From NCBI GenBank assembly GCA_030599175.1, contig JAUVON010000172.1, positions 1-6,270 on the forward strand: a stretch of 6,270 bases of DNA, given 5' to 3'. Of this stretch, positions 1-6,270 are shown in pieces. Made by a program: the position numbers and the translations under genes. The stretch is from Desulfobulbaceae bacterium. GTDB lineage: Bacteria > Desulfobacterota > Desulfobulbia > Desulfobulbales > Desulfocapsaceae. Numbering within the stretch: position 1 is the first letter of the stretch; each line of letters opens with the position of its first letter. The notes under the pieces were generated by a model that was given only the letters and a program-made list of their open reading frames with translations, made no database searches and was not told the DNA's origin.

Positions 1-1911
1 CACCTGCAGCAGGGTGAATTGCTGCCAGGAACGGATATCAACGTAGCAGCCCGCAAGCTGTCACTCGATATGTTTGATGAGCATCTTGACGGAGATGGTA
101 CCATCAGTATTAAGGTGGCTGATAGTACAGATACTGCGGATGTACTTATTGCGTTCACCGGTCTTGAAGCCTTTGATACCAACAGAGATGTTCTTCTTTT
201 TAGAGGTGAAGGCGTGCGGGTGGAGGCACAGGGCGATCCCAGTATCCTGCACGTTCCCGGAGAATCCTTCAATATTGCGCGAATAACGTTGACGATTCCT
301 GAAGTTGAGGTGCCGGATCTTGGAGTATACCAGGCATATATACCTGAAAAATGGCAATTCACACTGCACGGAGGCAATGGCAGGTTACTGGGGACAACCG
401 AGATAACCCAAACCGGCTTCAGCAGTAATCTACAGCTACGCTCAGAGGCGGCTGATGTTGGCCTCAAAGAGTACCGTTTTACCTCCAACTTGGATATGGC
501 ACTGAAAACAAACTGCCTTACTGTCACTTCAGGAGTTGATATCTCGGGGACCTATGTTCATCTGCGCGGGGCAAAGGTAAGCAGCGAGACCGGGCAGAGC
601 TCAACCCCATGGCATGCCTCTGTGGATATTAAACAGGGGAAGCTCAAATTGCTGCTGCCTGAAGGGATGTCTGAAGACAGTACGTTCAGGGAACTGTACC
701 GGGGATTGAAGGGGCAGGAGATCGTCACCATGCTAGATTCGGGTAGTGAAGAGATACAAATTACAGGTTCTATTTCCGATTTGAGCTGGCTCAATATTTT
801 TATGAAAAATAAGTATGATCTTGCCCTTACCGGATCCGGTGAGGTGACAGCGGATCTCCTGGTGAAGCAGGGCTTGCCGGCAGCGGGCACAAAGGTTACC
901 GTTCATCCGCAGGCTCTTGGTGTTGAAGTACTCGATTATAGCGCGGAAGGCGATGGAGAAGTCACGGTGCTGCTGAAAAAAGGCGGAGAACAACCGGATG
1001 TGTTGTTGAGTATCGTACTCGAGAACGGCGAAATGCGGCGTAAGGATGAAAAAGAGGCCTTTGTTGAGAACGTCTCCATTACCTTAGATGCCCTGGCCCA
1101 CAATATAAACCTGGATGAGAAGGTCAAAAACATGGACCTTCATCTGAAGATTCCAACGGCCACGATTCGTGATATGTCAGTGTATAATCTGTATCTGCCA
1201 CCGGACTCGCCATTGCAGTTTACCGGTGGCAAGGCAGCTTTATCTGCAGATATCCGGATGACACCTGAAACCGCTGGTGGCTATGTCAGGCTGAATACAA
1301 AAAAAATATCAGCCCGGGTTGATCAGCAGGAGGTGGTGGGTGAGTTAGCCGCCGACATTACCCTGGTCGATGGCGTGCCGGAAAACATGGACTTTGATAT
1401 TTCCGGTTCATCTATCATCCTGGACAACGTCAGAGTGGTGGGTAAAGAAGTAAACCGGGATTATGAAGACTGGTCAGCTCGTTTTGAGTTGAAAAAGGCC
1501 CGGGCACTGTGGAAAAAGCCTATCACTATGCATCTCGAAGCCGATCTGCAGATGACGAACTCAAAGCCCATCGTTGCCGTTATGGCCAACCAGCGCGGCA
1601 AGAACGGCTGGCTCGAAAAGGCCCTGACCATTGATGACGTGGATGGTAAAGCGGTAATAAATATAGCACAAAACCACATCATTATACCCTATGCCTTTGC
1701 CGGCAGCGACAAGATTGATGTCGGGGCCAAGGGCGTTATTACCGCTGACGATCGGGACGGTGTGCTGTATGTACGCTTCCGCAGGCTTCATGGTATCCTG
1801 AAGATCAATAATGGTGAGCGCAATCTTGATGTATTGAATGCGAGGGAAAAATTTGATCAGTATGACAGCGAAACAGTATTCTCAAAATTCAGCATAGATA
1901 ACGCACAATAA
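1..1911 (+). CDS. AsmA-like envelope protein, C-terminal part (5' end outside window)
   Basis: The frame is open from base 1 to the TAA at 1909-1911. The TTG at 19 is only the first possible start codon in the window; six codons in frame precede it, so the gene almost certainly begins upstream. About 636 residues are visible. They form short alternating hydrophobic/polar beta strands with many Gly, Asp and Asn turns, no catalytic motif and no membrane helix. This is typical of AsmA/TamB/YdbH-type repeating beta-groove proteins, which span the periplasm and are linked to phospholipid transport and outer-membrane homeostasis. In those families an N-terminal membrane anchor is usual and would lie upstream here. 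The visible part consists of two diverged copies of a unit of about 285 residues: copy 1 is roughly residues 1-285 and copy 2 roughly 286-585, counted from base 19. A short tail follows (about 586-630). The stop is 4 bases from a PLD-family ORF. The family call is by fold style and not by a diagnostic motif; a DUF3971- or DUF748-type protein is an alternative. Confidence 0.72.
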   Translation, partial: HLQQGELLPGTDINVAARKLSLDMFDEHLDGDGTISIKVADSTDTADVLIAFTGLEAFDTNRDVLLFRGEGVRVEAQGDPSILHVPGESFNIARITLTIPEVEVPDLGVYQAYIPEKWQFTLHGGNGRLLGTTEITQTGFSSNLQLRSEAADVGLKEYRFTSNLDMALKTNCLTVTSGVDISGTYVHLRGAKVSSETGQSSTPWHASVDIKQGKLKLLLPEGMSEDSTFRELYRGLKGQEIVTMLDSGSEEIQITGSISDLSWLNIFMKNKYDLALTGSGEVTADLLVKQGLPAAGTKVTVHPQALGVEVLDYSAEGDGEVTVLLKKGGEQPDVLLSIVLENGEMRRKDEKEAFVENVSITLDALAHNINLDEKVKNMDLHLKIPTATIRDMSVYNLYLPPDSPLQFTGGKAALSADIRMTPETAGGYVRLNTKKISARVDQQEVVGELAADITLVDGVPENMDFDISGSSIILDNVRVVGKEVNRDYEDWSARFELKKARALWKKPITMHLEADLQMTNSKPIVAVMANQRGKNGWLEKALTIDDVDGKAVINIAQNHIIIPYAFAGSDKIDVGAKGVITADDRDGVLYVRFRRLHGILKINNGERNLDVLNAREKFDQYDSETVFSKFSIDNAQ

Positions 1912-1915
1912 AAAC

Positions 1916-2581
1916 ATGCGTGCGCCACAGTTTCTTACCCGGTTTGGGACGGTGACTCGGCGTATATTTCTGGAGGGGTTGCACAAGGAGCTGATCATCT
2001 TTTCCCCCTATTTTGTACCTGGTAAACAGGGAACGAAAAACTTAAGTGCACTCAGTAAAAGTGGGGTGCGAGTCCGTATCTTGACCAACTCCCTGGCTTC
2101 AACCGATGTATCCCTTGTTCATGCCGGATATGCAAAATACCGGAGCACACTCCTTCGCAACGGTGTTGAGCTGTACGAAATGAACAGGACTTTGAGCAGA
2201 AAGCAAAAAAAACAAAAAAAGGGTATCCATGGTTCATCCAAGGCCAGCCTTCATGCCAAATCACTTATTATGGACAGGGAACAGGTTTTCATTGGCTCAT
2301 TGAATCTTGATCCCCGCTCTATCACTGAAAACACGGAAATAGGCATCATGCTGCAGTCGGAGGAGATTGCCGCTCAAATGGCCGGCACCTTTGACCAAAT
2401 GACAGAACAGAGGGCTTTCCGACTGGAACTACGAACCGATGAGGAGGGCATTGAGTACATATACTGGCACGGGCTGGAAAACGACGAGGAGCGCGTCTGG
2501 AACACCGATCCTCACACCAGTTTCTGGCAGCGTTTCGTTGTTTTTTTCATGAGCCTTTTACCCATTGAGTCACAACTTTGA
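1916..2581 (+). CDS. Phospholipase D-family protein, only the second HKD domain (N-terminally truncated)
   Basis: This 221-residue ORF matches the second half of PLD-superfamily enzymes of the cardiolipin synthase C (ClsC/YmdC) type, which join or cleave phospholipid head groups at the membrane. Visible marks are SPYFVPG (residues 30-36), GVRVRILTNSLASTDV (50-65) and VHAGYAKYR (68-76). The HxKxxxxD catalytic motif uses H113, K115 and D120 and is followed by GSLNLDPRS (127-135) and NTEIG (139-143). Family members run to about 470 residues or more with two HKD motifs forming one active site. Here the first half, with its own HxK motif, is absent. The frame is closed by a TAG at 1895-1897, so it cannot extend upstream, and there is no good Shine-Dalgarno sequence before the ATG at 1916. 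It starts 4 bases after the AsmA-like stop. It is most likely a 5'-deleted gene; a single-HKD protein acting as a homodimer, as in Nuc-type enzymes, is possible but less likely. Confidence 0.85.
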   Translation: MRAPQFLTRFGTVTRRIFLEGLHKELIIFSPYFVPGKQGTKNLSALSKSGVRVRILTNSLASTDVSLVHAGYAKYRSTLLRNGVELYEMNRTLSRKQKKQKKGIHGSSKASLHAKSLIMDREQVFIGSLNLDPRSITENTEIGIMLQSEEIAAQMAGTFDQMTEQRAFRLELRTDEEGIEYIYWHGLENDEERVWNTDPHTSFWQRFVVFFMSLLPIESQL

Positions 2582-2582
2582 T

Positions 2583-2588
2583 TATAAT
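2583..2588 (+). promoter_or_regulatory. Perfect -10 hexamer upstream of broken lipoprotein gene
   Basis: TATAAT lies directly after the PLD stop codon and 36 bases before the ATG at 2625. No good -35 hexamer sits at 16-18 bp; the nearest TTGA-like element, at 2565, is only 12 bp away. It may be the remnant of the promoter that once served the decayed gene at 2625-3267, or a chance match in an A+T-rich gap. Confidence 0.28.
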
Positions 2589-2624
2589 TCAACATCGTTA
2601 GAAAAAAATATCAGGCTCGAGAGT

Positions 2625-3267
2625 ATGAAAAATCACTGGGTACTTGTATTCCTTATCACGTTTATTGTTAGCGGCTAACACCCTTGAACAATCCGTAAAC
2701 CTTACCGGTACTCTTCCATCTGATAAGGCTGTCCAGGGAGATTTCTTCTCAGTGGGTTCCAGTGGCAAGTTCACAAATAGGCCGACTATCACCTATAGAC
2801 CGATCACCGGACAACAGTTTAACAAAAGCTTCATGACCCCGATTCCTCCACGATCCATTCTGTTTCTCATGCAGTCGGGCTGGGCGGCAGATCTCATTCT
2901 GGAGCTGACACTGGACTCCATAAACAGTATGCGGCCGAGTGTCCGGAGGTGTTAGCCAGCGCAGCGGAAACGCGGACTTTTACCGGGTACTGTCCCTGTT
3001 TCGTCAAGTACAGAAGTCAGGCTCTGTGAGGATACAGATTCTGAAAGAAAAAGACATGCAGGAAACCACCATCATGTTTTTCACCGGAAAGGCATCACCC
3101 CTGAAATAAAAGCGGTAATGAATGAAATTAGCAATCTCCTCGGTCTTAAAAAAGGGATTCGAGAGATACCGATAAGCTATGGACACATTCCCTCCACTGA
3201 TTCAGTTCAGTATACAAAATTAACATTGGAAGAAATCTTAACCAATATTCTACCCTCTAGAACATAA
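2625..3267 (+). pseudogene. Decayed putative lipoprotein gene (at least three frame changes)
   Basis: Four open segments in succession read as one protein. (1) ATG 2625 in frame 3 gives a signal-peptide-like MKNHWVLVFLITFIVSG that ends at a TAA (2676-2678), just where a lipobox Cys would follow. (2) Frame 1, about 2674-2955, gives a segment containing RPTITYRPITGQQF and MTPIPPRSILFLMQSGWAADL. (3) Frame 2, about 2924-3109, contains NADFYRVLSLFRQVQKSG. (4) Frame 1 again, about 3094-3267, contains ITPEIKAVMNEISNLLGLKKG and REIPISYGHIPS, then LTLEEILTNI. The pattern 'RPTITY.P..G..F...TPIPP....L.QSGW' followed by 'LLGL...RE....YG..P' resembles, from memory, an uncharacterised family of proteobacterial lipoproteins. 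In those a segment like LLNLVRLRYRDTP normally lies between the signal peptide and segment 2; it is absent here, suggesting an internal deletion. The last part also looks cut short. An AGG lies 9 bases before the ATG. The function of the family is unknown to me. Confidence 0.72.
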
Positions 3268-3275
3268 GATTACTC

Positions 3276-5657
3276 CTATAAACCACTTCTAAATGCCCGA
3301 CTGAATTTAATGTAAAAATTCATTTCATCAAATTCAGGGTCGTTCAGTTCGTCTGTATGAATTGTTCCAGTCTTCGCTCCGATATAGATGGTATTGAGCT
3401 GGGTAGGTTTCCAGACATAAAGAAGTTCTGCGGTGGTTACGCGATCTAATTCATCGACTTCCTCATAGAGATAGAGCTTAGGATTTCGCTTCAGGTAGTC
3501 ATCGATAATGGTAAAACGGAAGAAAGATTCCTTGGCGAGATGATATATGAAGTGAGCTCCAAGATAGTTCTCTCTGAATAATTGGCCTCCATCAACTTCC
3601 AGTTGTCTGTAAATACTTTTGATGCCTATCTCAAATTTATCCGTGAGATGCCACCTCAACTCCGGTTTAAGTTCAATAATATTGCCAAGACGGTAGTTAT
3701 CCGTGTCAATCTGCTTTCCGAATTTGCCCGAAAGAATAAAGCGGCCATTTTTCAGACCAGAACCTTCAAAACGAAACTCCAATTGATTTTCATCAAACTT
3801 CTTGCTGTTGCCGTCGATTTCGAGGCTGGTTTGAAGCACTCTTTTCGCGGTTCGGGTCCTGTTGCGATAGCCGATTCGCAGCCATGATTGATATAGTCCC
3901 CAGTGGTTAAGCCAAATTTCCCTGGTTTCGTTAATTAACTCACCAGACTGACTTTCCATCCTGAAAACATTTGCTGAAAGTCGAAATCGGACTTTCCCTT
4001 TGTCTTCGATATTGATGTAGTGATTCAGTCCCCCGCTCAATGCTGCCAGCCGTTGGTCAACACGTGGCATATAACCTAGATCAGCGCGAAAATCTTCACC
4101 AACGTCGAGGTAACGGGCTGTCAGGTATCCTTTACGGTGGTTAAATTTATATTTCAGATACAATGCATCATCACTATAGGTCTGATTGGGATCCGCCCGC
4201 AGAACCTGCTCATTAAAGGCCGTCTCTCCAGGGATTCCGCTATCCAGACTTTCACACTCATCCTCTCCATCGCAAAGCTCATTGACGATAGACTCAGGAT
4301 ATTCAGTACCGGAATAGACCCATTGTGCCCAGAATTCATTGGTACGGTTGATTTTCGTGTACACATCCGCTCCGGCAACTACATTGTAATAGTCATCATT
4401 ATTGGTCCGTACAGTAGTAATAAGCCCAGCGGTCATTCCCGGGGTAAAGTCATACCTGCTCCGAAAAGCGCCTGATGAGTTATACGAGGTGAGGTCGACA
4501 CGCTCTGAAGAGAGATTACCGGGTACGATCAGACTCAGTTCACTGTCATTGACTATAAAATTTCCCGTCGTCAAGTCGGATATAAGCCCGGCAACCTTTA
4601 TTCCTGCATCCGGATTTTCGATATTACGTGTATAGACCAGATCAAAAGGGGTTCCAAAAGTTTCAGTTCCCCGTGTAAAAAAAGACCTTTTTTCAACATC
4701 CAGGGGAGTCCACGGATCATTAATACTCCAGTCAGTCAGATCAGCTTCCACTTCAAGAAAAGTAGGGTTTATGGTGGCCAGGAGTCCCAGTGATGGCGTG
4801 ATCTTATATCCTACATCGAGACTGATTTCAGACTTAGCGGCTTTATCCCAGTCATTATCATCTGGGGGGTCTCGTGACCATTCGTTCAATAAAGTTAGGG
4901 ACGGAATAACAGTTAATCTTTTTTTAGGAACAGTCTTTGATATTTTTACTTCTTGTACGGTGAGGGCAGCCAGATGATGGCGAATTTCTCGCGGGTAGTG
5001 ACGTTTAAAGGCTAGAAGGCGTTTCTTTACAGCTTCATTTGGAATCTCAAGCTCAGACATAGGGATCCGCATCTCAACCGTGTACCCGTTGGGACCTTTT
5101 TTTGCCGCAGACTCCCAATCTGCGTCCCAGTCTCTAATACGGGTATCGTCTACACGGTTACGTATCCAATCACCTTGCACTCCGCTGGCGTTGACATAAA
5201 ATTCATAGGTCGTCATCAACCGTCCGGATAAGTCGAGGGCAAAGCCAACATAGTCATCTAATTCAATATTGTCCCGGTCCCTTAAAGGGGCTTGGATTTT
5301 GTCGGGCTCCGGATCGTGAGCAACGAAACCGACGAGTATAGCTTCAGCAGTTCGGGCAATCCATACGTCGGTTTTGACCGGACTCGGTTCGAGCAGAGCG
5401 GGATAGGTTTCAAGTTTGATCTCGTAGTAAGTAGCTTCTTTCCAGAAAGGCTCGTTCAGCTCGCCATCAATGCTTACTTCACCTTCCAGTACAGGGACAT
5501 TAAGAGGTTTTACCTGGAGGATTTCACGAAGATTGAGAACCGGTTCTACCTTCTCGCTATCATCATCGTCCTTGTTGAAGCAAACTGCATTACCAGCGAT
5601 TGATAACACGACGAACAACGCGAAAGTACAACTCAAGTGTTTATAAAAAATCATCAT
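3276..5657 (-). CDS. DUF5916 outer-membrane beta-barrel protein with N-terminal CBM9-like domain
   Basis: An intact gene of about 793 residues, the usual length for DUF5916 proteins. Residue numbers here count from the upstream TTG at 5663. Residues 4-28 form a signal peptide, with cleavage likely near AGNA (23-26), followed by an acidic patch (KDDDDSEK, 31-38). Residues about 55-245 form a CBM9-like beta-sandwich, with the hallmark IDGELNEPFWKEA (65-77) and RDNIELDDYVGFALD (130-144). From about 248 the DUF5916 barrel begins: INPTFLEVEADLTDW (298-312), EKRSFFTRGTETFGTPFDL (324-342), VYTRNIENPDAGIKV (343-357) and FRADLGYMPRVD (525-536). It ends in aromatic strands (FYIKFSRAF, 783-791). The location is the outer membrane. 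The function of the family is not established; the CBM9-like part suggests binding of a ligand, perhaps a glycan. It is convergent with the pseudogene ending 8 bases away. ATG 5657 is preferred, with TAGG 6 bases upstream; ATG 5654 and TTG 5663 are alternatives. Confidence 0.92.
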   Translation of the reverse strand: MMIFYKHLSCTFALFVVLSIAGNAVCFNKDDDDSEKVEPVLNLREILQVKPLNVPVLEGEVSIDGELNEPFWKEATYYEIKLETYPALLEPSPVKTDVWIARTAEAILVGFVAHDPEPDKIQAPLRDRDNIELDDYVGFALDLSGRLMTTYEFYVNASGVQGDWIRNRVDDTRIRDWDADWESAAKKGPNGYTVEMRIPMSELEIPNEAVKKRLLAFKRHYPREIRHHLAALTVQEVKISKTVPKKRLTVIPSLTLLNEWSRDPPDDNDWDKAAKSEISLDVGYKITPSLGLLATINPTFLEVEADLTDWSINDPWTPLDVEKRSFFTRGTETFGTPFDLVYTRNIENPDAGIKVAGLISDLTTGNFIVNDSELSLIVPGNLSSERVDLTSYNSSGAFRSRYDFTPGMTAGLITTVRTNNDDYYNVVAGADVYTKINRTNEFWAQWVYSGTEYPESIVNELCDGEDECESLDSGIPGETAFNEQVLRADPNQTYSDDALYLKYKFNHRKGYLTARYLDVGEDFRADLGYMPRVDQRLAALSGGLNHYINIEDKGKVRFRLSANVFRMESQSGELINETREIWLNHWGLYQSWLRIGYRNRTRTAKRVLQTSLEIDGNSKKFDENQLEFRFEGSGLKNGRFILSGKFGKQIDTDNYRLGNIIELKPELRWHLTDKFEIGIKSIYRQLEVDGGQLFRENYLGAHFIYHLAKESFFRFTIIDDYLKRNPKLYLYEEVDELDRVTTAELLYVWKPTQLNTIYIGAKTGTIHTDELNDPEFDEMNFYIKFSRAFRSGL

Positions 5658-5663
5658 GCGCAA

Positions 5664-5675
5664 CCTACGCCTTCT
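5664..5675 (-). promoter_or_regulatory. Ribosome binding region of the DUF5916 gene (two candidate sites)
   Basis: On the minus strand AGAAGG (5670-5675) lies 6 bases before the TTG at 5663, and TAGG (5664-5667) lies 6 bases before the ATG at 5657. Either site gives correct spacing to a different start codon. Both starts are in frame and differ by two residues before the signal peptide, so the choice hardly changes the protein. Confidence 0.5.
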
Positions 5676-5678
5676 AAT

Positions 5679-6160
5679 CTAATGCTTGACGATGTAATTT
5701 TTAGATTCCATACACGCGCTGAAAGCTTTTTTGAAGTAGTCTATCTGCCCAACAGTTGCCTGTTGCTGGGCTTGGTCCTGCTGCTCCTCTGTTGTGTTTG
5801 GAGGAGTATCAGTTTCCCCCAGACGAGCCCAACCTTTCAAGTCACTCAGGTTGTCGGAAAAGCACATAATATCAGATTTGAGCCCCTTTGATGGACGCTG
5901 CGGCCCAGCCAGCAGCAGTGAACCAGTTAATCTGAAAATTATCGTTTGATGCCCCGTGCCCCGGCTCGAGTTGCATAGTCAGGCGGATCCCTGTTGCAGT
6001 CCACTTGCCGGTAAAAGTCAGATGATTGGGTTGCCTGGCGATCACACGCCATAGTCAACAGAGCTCCGAAGAAAACCAAGCTACTCAAGCAATGACTAAA
6101 GGGCAAACGGCGTAGACAATTCATATTGATATACATCCTGCTCATGAAATTAGGAAACAT
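5679..6160 (-). pseudogene. Probable broken small secreted or lipoprotein gene spread over three frames
   Basis: Three consecutive open segments on the minus strand lie in three frames. Segment A (from ATG 6160, more likely ATG 6124) encodes a signal peptide: n-region MNCLRRL, a hydrophobic core, then LLTMAC with the Cys at codon 39 as a possible but imperfect lipobox (Thr at -3, where Leu is usual). It runs to a TAA at 5939-5941. Segment B (open 5872-6054, no start codon needed) reads as convincing protein, including HLTFTGKWTATGIRL and SNDNFQINWFTAAGW, and ends at TGA 5872-5874. Segment C (5679-5867) contains a Q-rich linker followed by QIDYFKKAFSACMESKNYIVKH. That ending resembles the 'RAFSACLEGRGYTV' tails of small proteobacterial lipoproteins. 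Two one-base shifts in the same direction would join A, B and C into one protein of roughly 150 residues. Its stop lies 21 bases before the DUF5916 start region, in the same direction, so the two were probably co-transcribed. I do not know the function. Confidence 0.5.
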
Positions 6161-6195
6161 TTCACTTGGCGAACTTCGGTTTAATAGTTCATCCC

Positions 6196-6240
6196 CATGT
6201 TTATATTGTTCCTGAAAGTAACATCAATAATGTAAACATG
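6196..6240. repeat. Imperfect inverted repeat, 15-bp arms with 15-bp spacer
   Basis: The arms are 6196-6210 (CATGTTTATATTGTT) and 6226-6240 (AATAATGTAAACATG). They are reverse complements at 13 of 15 positions, with arm centres 30 bp apart, about three helical turns. Both mismatches would be G-U pairs in RNA from the plus strand. The repeat encloses the putative minus-strand promoter, so an operator for a dimeric regulator is one reading. No T-run follows either arm, so a simple terminator is unlikely. Confidence 0.55.
6200..6227 (-). promoter_or_regulatory. Putative sigma-70-type promoter for the 5679-6160 / DUF5916 transcript
   Basis: On the minus strand a TTGATG hexamer (6222-6227, 4 of 6 to the -35 consensus) and TATAAA (6200-6205, 5 of 6 to the -10 consensus) are separated by 16 bp. 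They lie 39-75 bases upstream of the candidate starts at 6160 and 6124. Both elements fall in or against the arms of the inverted repeat 6196-6240. This is the only clear promoter-like pair I found upstream of the DUF5916 gene. Confidence 0.4.
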
Positions 6241-6270
6241 ATGGATCGTTCTCTAGTCTACTTTCACTAC

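Noticed and set aside
61..1133. Minus-strand ORFs of 65-110 codons under the AsmA-like gene
   Set aside because: They overlap the long plus-strand frame, whose repeat structure proves that it is coding. Their translations have no recognisable motif.
2973..2984. 12-base match GACTTTTACCGG shared by the pseudogene at 2625-3267 and the minus strand near 6010-6021
   Set aside because: It encodes DFYR in both places, but the flanks do not align beyond it. It is too short to indicate duplication.
3582..4635. Several plus-strand ORFs of 77-112 codons opposite the DUF5916 gene
   Set aside because: They are antisense shadows of an intact, family-matching 793-codon gene. They show no domain pattern and no ribosome sites.
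5637..5891. Plus-strand 84-codon ORF with a hydrophobic Leu/Cys-rich middle
   Set aside because: It lies opposite the DUF5916 start and the minus-strand segment ending ...FKKAFSACMESKNYIVKH, which looks like real protein. The hydrophobic run arises from the complement of CAG/CAA-rich codons.
6196..6240. Inverted repeat as a Rho-independent terminator
   Set aside because: The arms are A+T-rich with a 15-base loop, and no T-run follows on either strand.
6238..6270. Possible start of a plus-strand gene, ATGATG open to the window end
   Set aside because: Only 11 codons are visible, with no Shine-Dalgarno sequence. The first ATG is part of the inverted-repeat arm. There is not enough sequence to support a gene.

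Overview
This window looks like chromosomal DNA from a Gram-negative bacterium of medium GC content. The evidence is a DUF5916-type outer-membrane beta-barrel protein, an AsmA-like envelope protein and two lipoprotein-like gene remnants. A gammaproteobacterium or another diderm proteobacterial lineage fits best, but this rests on protein style only. I see no tRNA, rRNA, CRISPR array, insertion sequence or phage gene.

Layout. Bases 1-1911 (+) hold the C-terminal part of a large AsmA-like protein; its start lies outside the window. Four bases later comes a 221-residue phospholipase D-family ORF (1916-2581, +) that keeps only the second of the family's two HKD catalytic half-sites. Next, 2625-3267 (+) is the wreck of a putative lipoprotein gene. 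Its signal peptide, middle and C-terminal parts lie in successive frames 3, 1, 2 and 1. Eight bases beyond it, and convergent with it, is the intact DUF5916 gene (3276-5657, -), with a CBM9-like domain followed by a beta-barrel. Upstream of that gene, 5679-6160 (-) carries another probable broken lipoprotein gene spread over three frames. A putative promoter (6200-6227, -) lies within a 15-bp inverted repeat (6196-6210 / 6226-6240).

Biology. The products that can be recognised belong to the cell envelope: an AsmA-like bridge-type protein, a phospholipase D/cardiolipin-synthase relative, two lipoprotein remnants and an outer-membrane barrel. The AsmA-like and PLD genes could be co-transcribed. 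The DUF5916 gene may be read from the promoter near 6200 through the broken lipoprotein gene. The main theme is gene decay packed between intact long genes. I found no convincing new multi-gene system. The most interesting signals are a roughly 285-residue tandem duplication in the AsmA-like protein, the half-length PLD gene, and the two multi-frame pseudogenes.
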